The notes: generated by a model not told the origin, from the sequence alone. 64,000 bases of DNA from Megalonaias nervosa (GCA_016617855.1 JAECUM010009493.1:57309-121308); one strand, 5' to 3'; shown: positions 1-13,589, counted from the first letter of the stretch. Translations and numbers: made by a program.

Positions 1-345
1 CAAGATGGCCACTGTGATAGTGGACATCAAACAGAACCATTTTCCTTAGGACCAACTTGACTTCACAAGAGGTCTTATGTTGAAAACTCCATGTTGACAC
101 AACTTTTCTGTTCAGGAGTAGCAAAAGCAAGATTAAGATGGCTGCTGTGGTGGCCATATTTGATGTCAGATTACCACCATTTCATTTATGATCAACTAGA
201 CATAACAAAGTACCTTTCAACAGAACCCCGTGTTATGACCATACATTCAGGGGCAGTAGCAATTGGAAGATTTTTAAGATGGCTGCTGTGGTAGCCATGT
301 TGGATGACAAGGCAGCATTTTTATTTAGGACCAGCTATACCTTGT
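1..345. repeat. Diverged tandem units of a dispersed ~130-bp repeat
   Basis: Two to three diverged units share the order 'gatggctgctgtggtggcca', 'tggatgtcag', 'accattttcattta', 'ggaccaact', 'catgttgacac' and 'ttcaggagtagca'. The same word order returns around 31740-32700, so this is a dispersed minisatellite-like family cut by the window edge. The short open frame inside it is a by-product of the repeat. No gene is visible from here to about 1380. Confidence 0.6.
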
Positions 346-1386
346 GATGAATGCGTTTGTAAACTTTCATGACAGTATTAAAAGTAGCTTAGGAAGAGCA
401 GCAAAAACAAACCTGTGCTAGACAATGGACAACCGATCATCCCATAGGCTCTTATTGTATATGACCAGTAGAGCTAAAATCCACCTGACCCAGGCAAATT
501 AAACTGTGTAGGTTTCTATCCAATTGTTGATGACTTAGATTTTCATGTTCTTGAGTAATGTTTGCATTTTTTATTTCTGACCTTTGTACTTCCTGAAAAT
601 GAAACCTTGTCAACAGGATTACACTGAAACCACTAAGCCACAGTAAAGAGATTTGGAATACATGTTCATTTAGAGACAATTTATTAGATTTTCTGCCTTG
701 TCATCAGCGTCAATGGGCCATTTAATGTTACCTTTTTCCAGCCAGCCAGCCTTCAGTCACACCTTAGTTAAGTTGTGTTTAGTCCAGTTTCTCATGCACT
801 TCTGGATGCAGGGACTTTATGTAGATTTGAACTTTGAGAGTTCAACACCATTCCATCACGAGTAGGTCACTGACCTATATTTCATGCTTCAATGACACTG
901 ATAAAGTTTTATTAAGTTATATTCTCTAGGATCATTTGCAGCTAGGTCCATGTCACTCAAAAGTTGGTCATAGTGACCTGTATTTTGTGTTTAATAAAGT
1001 TTCTTGTGTACTATTTGCAGGATCATCCAACTTTGTGTGTTGATATATCTTCACTCAACACTCTCCTATTGCAAAAAAAAGTGTGATAGGGCATTTGTGG
1101 TCTATAAACATATTTCTAGCTAAATCTGCATCAAACTGTTTAATACAGATGCACATATTAAATGTGGTAACAACTGAAATAAAACACAATCCTCTTTAAT
1201 GTTGGAGTTTATTTGAAAATGAATTTTTACACACCTTGTAAGCATATTTGAACGATCACAACACCAAGTCGGCAAGATACCAGCTATTGTTCCATTATAG
1301 TATTTCCATGTAGGAGCTATGAAATTTAAATTCAGAATGACTCTTACGTCAGTACTTCCTAAAATGTACCATCTATATTTGCTGAG

Positions 1387-1534
1387 AAGTCCAGTCCAAC
1401 TGCTGCACAGTCCCAGACCTGCCATCGCATAATACTCTGGCAGATCCAAGTCTATACAGTTTGCAAGGAGTAATCAGTACAATTATGTGACAGAAGATAA
1501 ATGTCCAGGTTTTGCAGTTGGACTTGATTTTGTA
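1387..1534. mobile_element. MITE-like inverted-repeat element, copy 1
   Basis: The left end contains 'agtccagtccaactgctgca' and the right end 'tgcagttggacttgat', an imperfect terminal inverted repeat around a core with 'gatccaagtctatacag'. Related copies lie at 4805-4900 (half), 5618-5774 and 38690-38870. There is no coding capacity, so it is probably a non-autonomous DNA transposon of unknown superfamily. Confidence 0.5.
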
Positions 1535-1924
1535 AGCAAACAAAAACTGTATCCACTTATTCTCAAAATAAATTTCCAAAGCTCAAAAAGCTTAAGAAGA
1601 ATAAGGTATGCAGCTAGAAAAAAAAACAGCATTTACTTTTTAGAAAATTTCTTTTAATGAACATTTGGTATATATACAAAAGTTTAACAATCCACAAGAA
1701 ACAACTTTTATCTTAGATATTTGCAACTTTTAAGCATATTAAATGCAAAATATGAGAAAACTGAAAAAGTACTAAACTTGCAATTTCTGAATACCGGGTT
1801 GTGTTTAATTACTTGGAGTAGGCATGTACTGTGGTCCCTCATTATAAACCCCCTCAGTATACCACCATTGTGACTTAAAACAAGAGTATGGTCTCAAGAA
1901 GACCAATTTTAGTGTGATATCACA

Positions 1925-2320
1925 TCATTCAATGCCTCATGAAGAAAAATTATGGTGTAATTCCATGTCATTAAATGACTCATCGGGACCAATCATAGTA
2001 TCATTCCATGTCATCCAATATCTCATGTGGACCAATTATAGTACCATCATTTCATGTCATTAAATGGCTGAGGACCAATTATAGTATCATTCCATGTCAT
2101 TCAATTTCTCATGAGGACCAATTATAGTATCACTCGATGTCTCATGAGGACCAATTATAGTATCATTCCATGTCATTAAATGTCTCATGAGGACCAATTA
2201 TAATGTCATTCAGTGTCTCATGAGGACCAATTATAATATAATTCCATGCCATTAAATAGCTCATGAGGACCAATTATATCATTCCATGTCATTAACTGGC
2301 TCAGAAGGACCAATTATAGT
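1925..2320. repeat. Minisatellite, period about 43 bp
   Basis: About nine diverged, partly truncated units are built on 'ctcatgaggaccaattatag' followed by 'tatcattccatgtcattaaa'. No coding potential is seen. The flanks 1535-1925 and 2320-2805 show nothing I can identify. Confidence 0.75.
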
Positions 2321-2806
2321 GATTTCAGATGAATAAATACTTTAATTTGGTTTTTGATGCAGTATCAACCTTTTTGTATAATCCCTCAATATAAGGTTTC
2401 CACGCTTGTAACACAGGCCACTTTTATGGCTCCCCTTAACAGTGTTATAGAGGAAGCAACTCAATAAAGAGTATGGTAAGGATAAGGGATAAGTATCACT
2501 GTGCTAATAACAAAATCTGTCATGGCAGACAAGGGTTTGTGATGTCAGTATTGGCCTTATATGTTAGAAGCATTTTAGCTACTTTTTAATATGGTATCCA
2601 GCAATATTAAATTTTAATTATCAAAGTACAAAAAAATAAAGTTTGTAAAGGTTTACAGATTTTGTCTTAGAAGTAAAACAATAAAAATTATCCCTGATTA
2701 AACAGGCCTTCAGTACTTCAACAGGTTGAAAGGTTTTCACTTGTTGGCATTTACATTACATAATATGAACTCATCACAATATTTTATGCTCATTAAAAAT
2801 TTTCTG

Positions 2807-3060
2807 AGGGTCCCCAGGTGGCTGAGTGGGTTAAGGTGCTCACCTTTACAGATCACTCACACATCTCATCTCTGTCCATATGGGTTCAAGTCTTGGTTCG
2901 TCCAACATGGCAAATGAGAAAGCTTGCCAGTAGTTTCATTGTGGGTTGATGGTTTTTCCTTGAGTACTCCTGGGTTCTTCCTCTACCAGATATATTGGCT
3001 GCTATATATAGCCTATCATGTGCTGAAAAATAGCATTTAGCCCACAGAAACCATTTCTTA
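2807..3060 (+). mobile_element. tRNA-derived SINE (Ser/Leu-like head)
   Basis: An A-box-like stretch (ggtggctgagtgggttaagg) near 2817 and a B-box (gggttcaagtc) near 2881 form a degenerate tRNA head. It is followed by a body with 'gttgatggtttttccttgag', 'tactcctgggttcttcctct' and 'accagatatattggctgc', a layout common in mollusc SINEs. It is diverged and no target-site duplication was recognised. Confidence 0.6.
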
Positions 3061-3454
3061 AATTAATTACAGCTTTCAACACTGAAGCAGCATTTATGTG
3101 TTCATGAAGAAACAACTCCATGTTAGCATTGTCTACTCAAAATATCTAAATCCTTAGGAGTTACCAGAATTTAGTGTTCCATACTTAAAACAAAAATAAA
3201 CATTAAAAGAAAGATGGAAAGTATTGTGGCCATGGCTTCATGAAATCATGGCATGCCCAACTGGTTAATAAGATGGAAAGCCTAAATATGGCCAGTAAAC
3301 AAGTCAAACATGTATAGTACATCCACAGGGCTATTACACCTTAATAGGTAAAAGAAAATTTCAGGCTTTTTCTACCGGTATATCATCTTGACACTGACAC
3401 AAATATGACAAGAGCATGCTTACTATGGCATCTAAGTTGAACAAACGTGCTGTT

Positions 3455-3813
3455 TATATTGATCTCCTACCGCTCCGGTGGCCTAGTGGTTAGAGCGTCC
3501 GCCTCGGATGCGGGAGGTCGTGGGTTCGATCCCCGGTCGAGTCATACCAAAGACTTACATAAATGGTACTAACAGCTGCCTCGCTTGGCGCTCAGCATTA
3601 AGAGGTTAGTGTTAGGACTGGTCGGCCTGGTGTCAGGATAATGTGACTGGGTGGGACATCATGCTACATGTCTGCGGCATGATGCCCCAGTGCTAGACAT
3701 CACTATAAACTGCCACACTGCAGACATCGTAGCGATATGACTGAAAAATTTTTAAAGCTACGTTAAAAATCATAATCACATCACATAATCACATCACATA
3801 TATTGATCTCCTA
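3455..3813 (+). mobile_element. Full-length tRNA-derived SINE with 15-bp target-site duplication
   Basis: The body (3470-3798) starts with a tRNA-like head holding an A box (TGGCCTAGTGG) and a B box (GGTTCGATCCC). A unique body follows, and the 3' end is a run of 'ATCACA/CATAATCACATC' units. Direct repeats TATATTGATCTCCTA at 3455-3469 and 3799-3813 show insertion by retroposition. The A and B boxes would be its internal Pol III promoter. A 5'-truncated, reverse-oriented member interrupts the capsid gene at 44927-45217. Confidence 0.9.
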
Positions 3814-5137
3814 ATCCTTGATCTCTTGAATGATTTATATGGACAACCAAGAACTGCATTTATAGTCTCATTTAAACTGAATAACTGACGTCTCGGATGT
3901 AAACCCATATACCCTTTCTGCATTCAACACAACAAATTTCTATATTGTGACTGAGAATGACCATGGATCTTATTTACAGTCTATGTCAATGTGGTCATGC
4001 AGACGTATTTACTCGTCATAAATTCAATATTAACTATTGTCCTAAAATTTAATACTAATACAATTTAAAAAAAGTCTATTTAATCCTGATTATTGAATGC
4101 TATGTACTGTAACTCTCATCAAGAAACTTCCAGATGAAAATTTTTTAACACTATATACATGTACTTTTACAGTGGTGACGAGGTAATAAACTACGTCAAG
4201 AAAAGAGCATATCTTGTCTAAACGTCACAATACAGGGTTTTATTTTCAACATGCACTTAACATCACAGCACACAACATTCAATCCAGTTTGTACTGGGTC
4301 ACACCTTTAAGTTGACCTCATCCAAAAAGGTCCATGTACTATAACATAGAATTTTGCCACGTGTTTATTGGGGCATGAAAATAATGACCTTCCAAAGAAA
4401 TATGGATGTAAAAGGATCCAAATAAAGTGAATAATTGCCATTTAAAGGTATGAGAAATCAAATTCTAAAACAAAAATACATGTTAATGAAATAGTTGGTA
4501 CTGAACGCATACATCACCTATAATACTTTTACTATAAGATGTAGCAAATGCAATCAAGGTTAACATAATTTTTTGTGAGGTAAACATTATATTTTTTGAA
4601 GGTTGTTATAATTTTAGAGACAAATTCTCTGCAGCTATGATGACAGACTAAGTATTCATGGAAAATATCAAATCTGAAGTGATGGGTGCAAAGAATGTAC
4701 CACACAATGACTTGACAGAAGCTACATAATCCATTAGCCTTGTACAGCTATAACACAGCAACAAATGCAACAATGAATATCATACATACTACATATAAAT
4801 AAGATCCAACTAAAAACTTCACAGACCCAGATCTGCCATGACATAATGTACCTATGTTGTTTGCAGTTGGATGCAACTTTTACATGAGTATATAAGGTAA
4901 TTTTATACAATAACACAATGGCCAGAGAAAGATTGTTAACAGCTATTATGAAAGTACAATCAGTTACACCCTTATGGCACATCGAGTTCTACATAAATGA
5001 GACAAGTAACTCACAGTACAATAAATGTTTATGTCTTGTTTGATTAATGTGTTCTTGATCCTTTATCCATATTTCATGTTTATGTTTATGTGGAATATTT
5101 AATTGATAACAAAATTTTATGAGGCAGTTTCTTCAAG

Positions 5138-5210
<73 letters not shown>

Positions 5211-5608
5211 GACTCCAAAAAACTCAAACACACAACCCAGGAAGAATACAATCAACTCTTGTTACAATGCCAAGTGAATGAATTCCAACAAATATCTGAA
5301 AGGAGCATTTTTTTTTATATAGTGTTGCACTGATTTGGCATTGTAGTTTTAACTTTCAGCCTGCTACTTCACAGCTAAAGAGAAAGCTGTTATACTGCAG
5401 AGGTATTTTATACATATTACTTTAAATAATAAGATCATACCCCCTAATTGAGGGGTCTACCTTATACTGAGTCACTTTATGGGGAGGGAGTATTCTCTTG
5501 GGTAAAGGTAGGTCCTTCTGTATCTGTTCCAAGCATTTCCATGATTATTATGCTGTATATACTGAAAAGCATAATTCACAAATACATATTAAATTACTTA
5601 CCAGATAC
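3814..5608. other. Non-coding stretch with a half MITE copy and an (AT)n array
   Basis: There is no gene. At 4805-4900 lies half a copy of the MITE-like family (cagacccagatctgcc ... tttgcagttgg). At 5142-5205 there is an uninterrupted (AT)n dinucleotide array. Short open frames here lack codon structure or homology that I recognise. Confidence 0.6.
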
Positions 5609-5617
5609 ACTTGCATA

Positions 5618-5774
5618 TAAGTCGAGACCAACTGCAAACTGCATAGACCTGTATCTGCTGTTGTATAATATAGCAGCAGCCTAGGTCTATGCAGATTGTT
5701 TGGAGTAATCAGCAGAACAAACAATACTGACAGATCCGAGTCTATGCTGTTTTTGCAGTTCGACCTCACTTGTA
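5618..5774. mobile_element. MITE-like inverted-repeat element, copy 2
   Basis: The left end 'gaccaactgcaaactgcatagacc' is mirrored by a right end reading 'gagtctatgctgtttttgcagttcgacc', and the middle has 'cctaggtctatgcagattg' as a second inverted half. It belongs to the same family as 1387-1534 and 38690-38870. It has no open frame of its own. Confidence 0.55.
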
Positions 5775-7786
5775 CAGGAATGGGTAACTAATATTTAATT
5801 GTACGTGCCATCATTACTTTACAAATGAAGAACTCGTCACTCCAGTGACTTAACTGTTGTAGTTACACATAAAAAAATGGAGCTTAGATTGTTTTCAAGC
5901 ATCTTAAAATTGGTACTGAAAAGCACTCTTTGCTTTAATTTCAACAAATAATTATCAGGATTATTGTTAAAACAAGTGTACATTTATAATAAAAAATTCT
6001 ACTCCCCAACAATCATTCAAGGACAATACAAAAGAAATAAAAGTGTCAGCTGTGCATTACTGGCAGAATATACCAAGTTACTGACATGTACTGAAATGCA
6101 AGTTGAAAGGAAATTCATATCAATTAATTCAGTAAAAGTCAGTTTAAAATATGAACAAGATATAATACCATAGATCAAAAACTCTATAAACCTATTTTCT
6201 GTCACTGATAAATACATTTAAATTAATAATATGGAATGAACAAGCTCACAGTGCAGAAGCATACATGAAAATGCACAAATCCAACAATTTACTATTTTAG
6301 GAAATAAAATTATCTCTAAAACCTATTGACTATATAAAATGTTTTAATTTCATATTTTTTGTATCAGTTTTAATTTTATATTTTTTTGTATCACTTATAA
6401 TGTACAAGCTTAGATACTATGAAGGGAAATGCAATTTCATGTACTGGGCAACAGAATCATAGAATTAAAAATATACAGATGGTATGTCAGTTTTGGGATC
6501 ACTAGTAATAAAAATACCAAAAAAAATAAACATATACATTGTAAATCGGTGATCTCCACACAGTTATCTGTATGAAATAAATCAGTACTGAGAATTTATT
6601 GCTGTTCTAATCAAGCATTTACTCAGTCTATTGTTCTCAATTTTATTCTGAAACTTGTTTATTTCACACTAACTGTATCTTCCATTTATTTTTTTGCTGC
6701 ATTTATTTTTCTGACTAATTTCAAGTGCCTCTTGTGCTGGTGGAGATGCCTCACAAAGATTAATGCAAAAATACTTACAAATAAATTGGCTACAAAATTT
6801 TGTCAAAGTGAAAGGGACAAAAAACATTACTGTTTTATAATGTATAAAGTTACAGAATGTCACTTTTACCTAAAGGCCAATGATTTAAAGGCTTATAGGG
6901 GCCATGATGAAAATGAAGAAACTGCTGACTGGCCATATATCTTGTGAAAGTTTTGCATGAATCATTTCTAATGTAAATATGTGTTGACATTTTATATACA
7001 AAAATGTACAATAGGAAAAAAATTGAATGGTTCAAATAGTGTAACAGGATTCTAAGGATATGCACTCAAAAAGCTGTTGCAATTGCATTTCTGATAATGT
7101 ACATAATGTTACCATGTGCTTCACATGTTACACGTGCTTTGAATTTACCTGTTTTTTTTGTGGCACATTATATGTTGTGGATTCCACATTTGTCACAAAC
7201 CACAAATTTAAAGAAACAAAGCACAATGATCTACCAATTCCCAAATTTAAATATCAACAAAAAAGATCATTTTTTCTAAACAAAGAAAATTGATACCACT
7301 AAAATAAATTCAGTGTTTTTATATGTTCTTCACAGAAGTAAAAATACAAATTTAACTTTATTAAAGGTACGATTTCACTTGAAAAAACCTGCTCAGTACT
7401 TTGGTGATGGCAGCATCTATGAACCAAATATATTTTACATATCTGATGTTCAACATATGTAATATCTTACATTGTATATATTGTTATAGGAATATTAATT
7501 TATAAGCTTGCAACTTGTTTTTCATATGTAAATCCAAACATGTTTTATGCATGTTCTAACTTTATTGGCTTGAAGAAGATTTAAAGTATGAGTACAACAA
7601 AAAGGAAAGCTTCTGTCTTGTAAAAATCAGGTAATAAGTAATTACAATCCCTATAATACAAGAACAGTTAGGAGTTACTTCCCCTTCAATACATAACTGT
7701 GAAGTTCATATTTAAGTTTTGTTTATCATTTCCTTTTTTCTTTGAAGTTTGCTTCAATAAATTTTGCAGTACTTTCTGTACTATAC

Positions 7787-7789
<3 letters not shown>
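5775..7789. other. AT-rich non-coding stretch
   Basis: Nothing recognisable. Several open frames of 60 to 77 codons occur on both strands over the same bases. They are rich in Phe, Ile, Lys and Asn, as expected by chance in AT-rich DNA, and none shows a known motif. Confidence 0.6.
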
Positions 7790-7823
<34 letters not shown>

Positions 7824-8742
7824 ATTTAATTACTTATGTTAGTTTTAAATTCTTTTTTATTTTATTTTTGTTTCATTACATTTTATTGTAATGATTATTT
7901 TTACAGGATTTGACTATTTTCGAAAAATCACTTCTCTGTTTTGACCCGATTGAACGTAAAAGGTATTACATTATCAGTATTTTTAGCTCACCTTGGTTGG
8001 GACGTTTTGTAAACACTAAGCGAAAATGATTGGTCATTACCAAGGTCATGTTCATGTTAGTCTATTGTAAACAGTTTCATTTTTAAATTCATTTCCAGCA
8101 TGGGAATCTGATTCTTAGATAGGGCTATCCTTGCTTACGTGATAATTGACATATTTTTTACTGCGCTGTTCTGACAAAGTAAATGATCATGTGACCCATC
8201 ACGAGTGTCAAAATGACATTTTAGTTGGGTTTAATTCTCAATCTCAGTTTTTTTCTGGTTCAGTCATATTTTAAACCTTGAGCGCTGAAGAGGTTTATAT
8301 TGTTGTTGCCAGCTTGTTCTGAAGTTCATCTATTTTTTGGGATTTAATAATTTATTCTCTAGAAAACTACACAAGTGCTCTTCCTTATAAAAGTTCTGGG
8401 ACAAAGACATTCAGTGGAAATTTATTCTGGAATTCTAAACATAACATAATAAATTGTGTTTCAACGAGGAACTGTTGCCATCAGTACAACGACCTCATCT
8501 GACATCATCGCCTTCCATACTGGAACTGCATAGAGATTCGAACCTGGATTCAATTAGAACTGTTTAGTGATAGGACTTATATTTTTCAATTCTAGAATTA
8601 ATTTTTGGATTATTTTCACAAACTGTAAGTCCTATTTCATATTTTTATCTTGTTTTCTAGGGAAATAAATTATTTTGTTAAAATTTACAAAGCTTGTTGA
8701 CTTCACTCTTTTCTTTTGTTACATTTGTACGAGCCTACACAT

Positions 8743-8746
<4 letters not shown>
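7790..8746 (+). mobile_element. Solo LTR of the Gmr1-like family, opposite orientation
   Basis: The stretch matches the reverse complement of the LTRs at 21429 and 27155 along its length: the start (atgtaatttaattac...ttagttttaaattc), the middle (gaaatttattctggaattct) and the end (cctagggaaataaattattt... gtacgagcctacacataaca). No internal domains follow, so it is a solo LTR left by LTR-LTR recombination. It keeps a TATA-like box (cttataaaag near 8383) where both LTRs of the longer element read 'catacagaaa'. (AT)n arrays abut both ends and hide any target-site duplication. Confidence 0.85.
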
Positions 8747-8809
<63 letters not shown>

Positions 8810-8826
8810 TACATACATACATACAT
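8747..8826. repeat. Compound microsatellite (AT)n(AC)n(ACAT)n
   Basis: A long AT array passes into ACAC and then CATA units directly after the solo LTR. The plus-strand open frame across it (YIYIYIY...THTHTY) is a microsatellite translation, not a gene. Confidence 0.95.
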
Positions 8827-9154
8827 TATGCCACTGTCCTCCTGTAATTCAGACATGGTCACTGGTTTCCTTTATCATTGATATTTAAATTCTTGGTTCA
8901 TGAGAACCAATTGTAATGTACTGTGATATCCTTAGAACTAAAATTTCATGTTTTCAAGAAACAGCCTTGTTGCAACATCCCTCCATGCATGCTGCTTTTA
9001 TGGCTCCCAAGGACAGTATTATATTATAGAGGGAGTATTCCAAGTGAACAGAGTAGACCCCGATTATGCCCTGGCACATGTGGGTCTTTATTACTAGCAT
9101 TTGGTTACTCATATATTGGTATATACAAAGTTACATGTATTATAAATGGGTATA

Positions 9155-9180
9155 CATGGTAAAAGTTACATGTCTATTTG

Positions 9181-9230
<50 letters not shown>

Positions 9231-9390
9231 TAAAAGCTGCATGCCTATTTTATTATAAATAGACCCATGTGGTAAAAAGCTACATGTCTATTTCTATTAT
9301 AAAGTGAGCCACATGGTAAAAGCTACTTGTCTATTTCCAGCATAAACAGATTTATAAGGTAAAAGCAAAAAGTCTACTTCTCTGACCATA
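9155..9390. repeat. Short tandem repeat (about 50 bp) with embedded (AT)n
   Basis: Units of 'catggtaaaagctacatgtc' plus 'tatttctattataaa' repeat four to five times, with an (AT)n expansion at about 9187-9229 inside one unit. No gene is seen from here to about 10240. Confidence 0.7.
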
Positions 9391-10239
9391 GAATGGAGTA
9401 GGCAAAAGATATTTTTCACTACATATGACCAGTACACTACATTAAAATAAGCACTAGTTAAAAGAAAACAAGACAACTTGGGATAAAATGGCACATTATG
9501 ACAAGCAGTGGTTTAAAAATGAAATGCAAAATGTGGGGACCTTTTTAGTCCTTTAAATATTATCACTAAAGTCAATAGAATGAGATTAAACATGTAGACA
9601 GATATACAACGAACAAAATATGAATATCTGAAATGGCTGATAAAAAGAAAAAATGAAGCATGGTAAAAATGAGAGGTCAATCTATGTATACATTACAAAA
9701 CTTATGCATAGGATCAAGGAAAATGAAATTCTTGGTGAAGATAACATATTTTTACAATGATCAATAGAATATGGGTAATTAATACCAATATCAATAATAT
9801 CATTAAGTGTACAGTGTTAATATGAAGCACAACGTACAACCAGTGAATATTTTTAGAACCAAAACAGATCTACACTTCTGTACAAAATGTAAGTCTTTTG
9901 AGGCACATCAATGTACACTACACTCCAATGTTCTGTACAATATTCCTATGTATAGAAAGTGATGAGGTGAGGATGGTACTCACAGTAATTAAGCGTTTTT
10001 TTGTTGGGGCAGTGGGTGTGTGTGTGCTTTCAACATACATTTAACAATGACATTCAACTTCCCTGTAAATAAAACTTAAGAATCTTATGTTAATCTGTCT
10101 CAATCAGTTTTCTCTTACAGACATTATTAACCATCATTCTGAAATTTCATGTAGTGACTTTGACCTCTGATCTATCAATTAGAGACTCAATAGTGATCAA
10201 CCCTTACTTAAATGTAATATAACTATGAAGCTGATACAA

Positions 10240-10660
10240 AATGGATGCAGGGTGATCTGATTAAAGATGACGGATCATGTGAAACCCAAATTAGAATTTC
10301 TGCTCCTGTGACCTTGACCTTTGGGCTTCTGAATGAATAGTAAATGTCTGTTCATGTGTAGACTACCTATGAGTTCTATGAAAATCAAATCTCAGAAACT
10401 CAACATGCTGAACAGAAACCAAGAAAACATTGCAATGTTGCTTCCAGTGACCTTGATTTTTCACCTTCAGCTTCTGAATCAAACGGAGTTGCCCCTGCTC
10501 AAGTGTAGTCTACCTGTTAAGTCTAAGGGAAATTACATTTTCAGCTCTAGTGACCTTGACCCTGGACCTAGTGGCACCAAATCTGAAAGTCTTCTGCTTC
10601 TGCCACTAATGTGTAAGCCATATATGAAGTTATGTAATGGAAACACCCAGTCAATGGATG
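10240..10660. repeat. Diverged ~110-bp tandem repeat ('gtgaccttgaccttt' family)
   Basis: Three units share 'ctccagtgaccttgacctt', 'cttctgaatcaaa', 'gtgtagtctacctgt' and 'aagggaaattacattttcag'. The 110-codon plus-strand frame at 10333-10665 lies wholly inside the repeat and shows no domain, so I treat it as chance. The stretch 10661-11515 holds nothing recognised. Confidence 0.6.
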
Positions 10661-11519
10661 GATAGAATGACAGACTGATTCAGAGATTGATATCAATATA
10701 CCCCCTGCATATTTTGTACAGGGGATTTTTTTTAAAAAAATCATGAGTCAGACTTATCAATGACATAAAGATCCTTATCCTTATCTCAGAATGAATTGGG
10801 ATGTTAGGTTAAGTAGGTCACAATATAATCATTGTGCCAGATTAAGCAAACCATCAATACAAATTTCAGCACTTTAATATACTTTAAAACTTGATACAAG
10901 TGACTAATATGCGGTTTTAAAATAATCAGTAAAATATTTTACTACTTTTCATACACATGCACACTGAGTAGAATGATATTATTTTACTAATTCATATTCC
11001 TGTGGATCCAAGTTCAGCGACTGAATTGCTTGATATACATTTAAGAAGAAATCATAAAAACTCAGCCTGTTAACATGAAGTGAAATGTTTAAACCATTGA
11101 GTAATCTTTAAATTGTATGACTGTGTGAGAACCAATGATTAACTCTACTTGTGCATCACATAATATACAAGCACATGCAACTTATTATTACTGCAGTGAT
11201 GCAGACAGAACCCTGGTAAATCATTGGGTGAGCTGAATATATATAGTAAATCCTTACTATAAAGTGCCCCAGTATAAGTCATTTAACACAAGTGTTGTCA
11301 TGGATCACAATTATACTGCTTGAATAACATATTTCCATGTACCCCAGTATAAGATGATGTTGCCTATATATGTATCAAGGTACACTTTTTGCTTCTGAAA
11401 AGCATCATAGAGAGAAATGATAATTACATTCAAATGGTCTCCAGGCATTGATTACAACTGAGTTGGTTTGAGGCAAATTTACAAAAAGTTATGCATTTGC
11501 TTGTGCATAACAACCAACT

Positions 11520-12150
11520 CAGTCTATTGCTGTATAATGTGCAGCTGCACATCAAGGAGTATTGACAATGTTAACAGAACATGCAGCTGTACATCAATCA
11601 GTATGAACAATGTTAACATTACATGTAGCTGCACACCATCAGTATGAACAATGTTAACATTACATGCAGCTACACACCATAAGTATGAACAATGTTAATA
11701 TTACATGCAGCTGCACACCATCAGTATGAACAATGTTAACATTACATGCAGTTGCACACCATCCATATGAACAATGTTAACATTACATGCAGCTGCCCAC
11801 CATCAGTATGAACAATGGTAACATTACATGCAGCTGTACACCATCGGTATGAACAATGTTAAGAGTACATGTAGCTGCACATCAAGGAATATTAACAAAG
11901 TCAATAGTACATGCAGCTGTACATAGGGAGTTTAATAATGTTAACAGTACATGTAGCTGTACATAAGAGGCTATGAACTTTGTTACAGTAATGTGCACAT
12001 ATCGGGGGTATTAATACTTAGTCATTTGCAGCTCTGCACATCTGGGGGTACTGACAATTACAACTATGTGCAGCTGCTTATCAGGGGGTATTGACAATGT
12101 CAATGTTACAGTCATGAGCACTAGCACATCTGGAGGTAATAACATTGTTA
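11520..12150. repeat. Minisatellite, period about 41 bp
   Basis: At least ten units of 'acattacatgcagctgcaca' followed by 'ccatcagtatgaacaatgtt' run head to tail, well conserved at 11580-11870 and decaying to the right. Units abut without unique spacers, so it is not a CRISPR. Each unit carries a palindromic GCAGCTGC core. The stretch 12150-13025 is empty of recognisable features. Confidence 0.85.
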
Positions 12151-13029
12151 CAGTCCAGCTATATTGAAGATTTCATATGAATAGCAATGACCCTCATGAA
12201 CAAGTGGATGGTGATGGTAGATCAGGGTTGATGCTGGTCACAGCTGATCAGGCATGACACAAAGATAAACTACTGTATATCCACATTAATTGATTATAGA
12301 AAAATAATAGTGTGAAAATGCATGTACATGTATTTAACACAAAATATAAGGTACAGATAGCTGTAACAAAGGCCGAGACTTGATTGTGACTTAAATTACA
12401 TAGCTATCTATATGTCTCACCAAATATCTCTGGCATACCATAGGGGATTTTAGGCACCCGGTATAACACATTACAATACCCAATTTGTATACTACACTGT
12501 CTTCTTTCATTTATTAACAAAAATTATAAAAGTATCTTTACATACATAACAGAGATGTAAATACAATGATATAATTTATTTTGACTTTGTATGTAAGTTA
12601 CGGAAAAAAAGTAAAATGAAAGTGAAACCTTTAAACTCAATGAAAGTTTGCTGATCAACCAATGATATGTTTTGCAAACCACTTTTCTCCTTTTGTATCT
12701 GTAAGAGAGGACTGTAACATACACTTGTATATTCTACAGGCATTATAAATATACTGATGTCACTTGCACCTTAATATTTTTTCACTTTCCATGTTTTTGT
12801 TTCCTTTCTAAAAAGAAGCATCAACTCAAATTGGGGGATAATTTCAGTACAATTTGATATCATACTGCAGATTTATTTTCAAGCACAAAAGGGGCCAAGA
12901 TGTACAGAAGCTGTAACTTTCTACTGATGCAATTTAAATAAACTTTTTAAATTTTTTATTCTGGAATGAGAATTATAAAGAATATCCCATCTATGACAGC
13001 ATCCAATTTCTGCTTCAGAACCCTCTTGT

Positions 13030-13235
13030 ACAAGTAAAAACTTGGTTTCATTTCATGCTTTATGGCACTGCAAAACAAGTAGATTATTTAGTGCAGGAGC
13101 AATCAGAGTAAAGTCCCTTGCCCAAGGACACACCACAGTAGCTAACCCAAGCTAGTCCAATGGTAGGATTCAATCCCACACCCTTTTGGTTGCAAGTCCG
13201 GAATGATAACTACTGAACCACCGCGACTCACACAC
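13030..13235 (-). mobile_element. tRNA-derived SINE fragment, minus strand
   Basis: Read on the minus strand there is a tRNA-like head (gcggtggttcagtagttatc ... B-box-like gattgaatcc) followed by 'gtgtccttgggcaagggact', a core found in several animal SINE superfamilies. It is diverged and has no clear target-site duplication. Confidence 0.55.
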
Positions 13236-13589
13236 ACCAGTAGTAAAGAGCCAGGTCAATGGCCCCAGGGAATAGGTACCCTTCTATCTCTTTGATGATC
13301 CTTAGATCATAAGTGCTAGAGCAGTGTCTGTAGATTTCATTTGCGTATCAACATGGAGTCGGACATAAATTCAAAAAGGGCTTAGTTACCAATCACTGTG
13401 CAATTCCCTGGGCTTAAGCAGCAGTATGTTTTACCTGCAAAGAGGATTGAGCAAGATCACTTCAATTATAGTCTTCAAGATGCACAACAGTTCTGAATAA
13501 TCTTCAATTATGCAATATGAACCATTTGGCAGGTTGCCAATATAAGTTCAATATTAAGAAGCATTATGAATGTACATCATACCTATCTA

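Noticed and set aside
3470..3545. tRNA gene
   Set aside because: A and B boxes are good, but a SINE body, A/T-rich tail and 15-bp TSD follow. The acceptor and anticodon stems are imperfect. It is the head of a SINE.
8675..8881. Open frame YIYIYI...THTH
   Set aside because: It is the translation of an (AT)n(AC)n microsatellite.
10333..10665. 110-codon plus-strand gene
   Set aside because: It spans three diverged tandem units, has no domain, and its frame is not preserved between units.
11520..12150. CRISPR-like regular array
   Set aside because: Units of about 41 bp abut with no unique spacers and the DNA is eukaryotic. It is a minisatellite.
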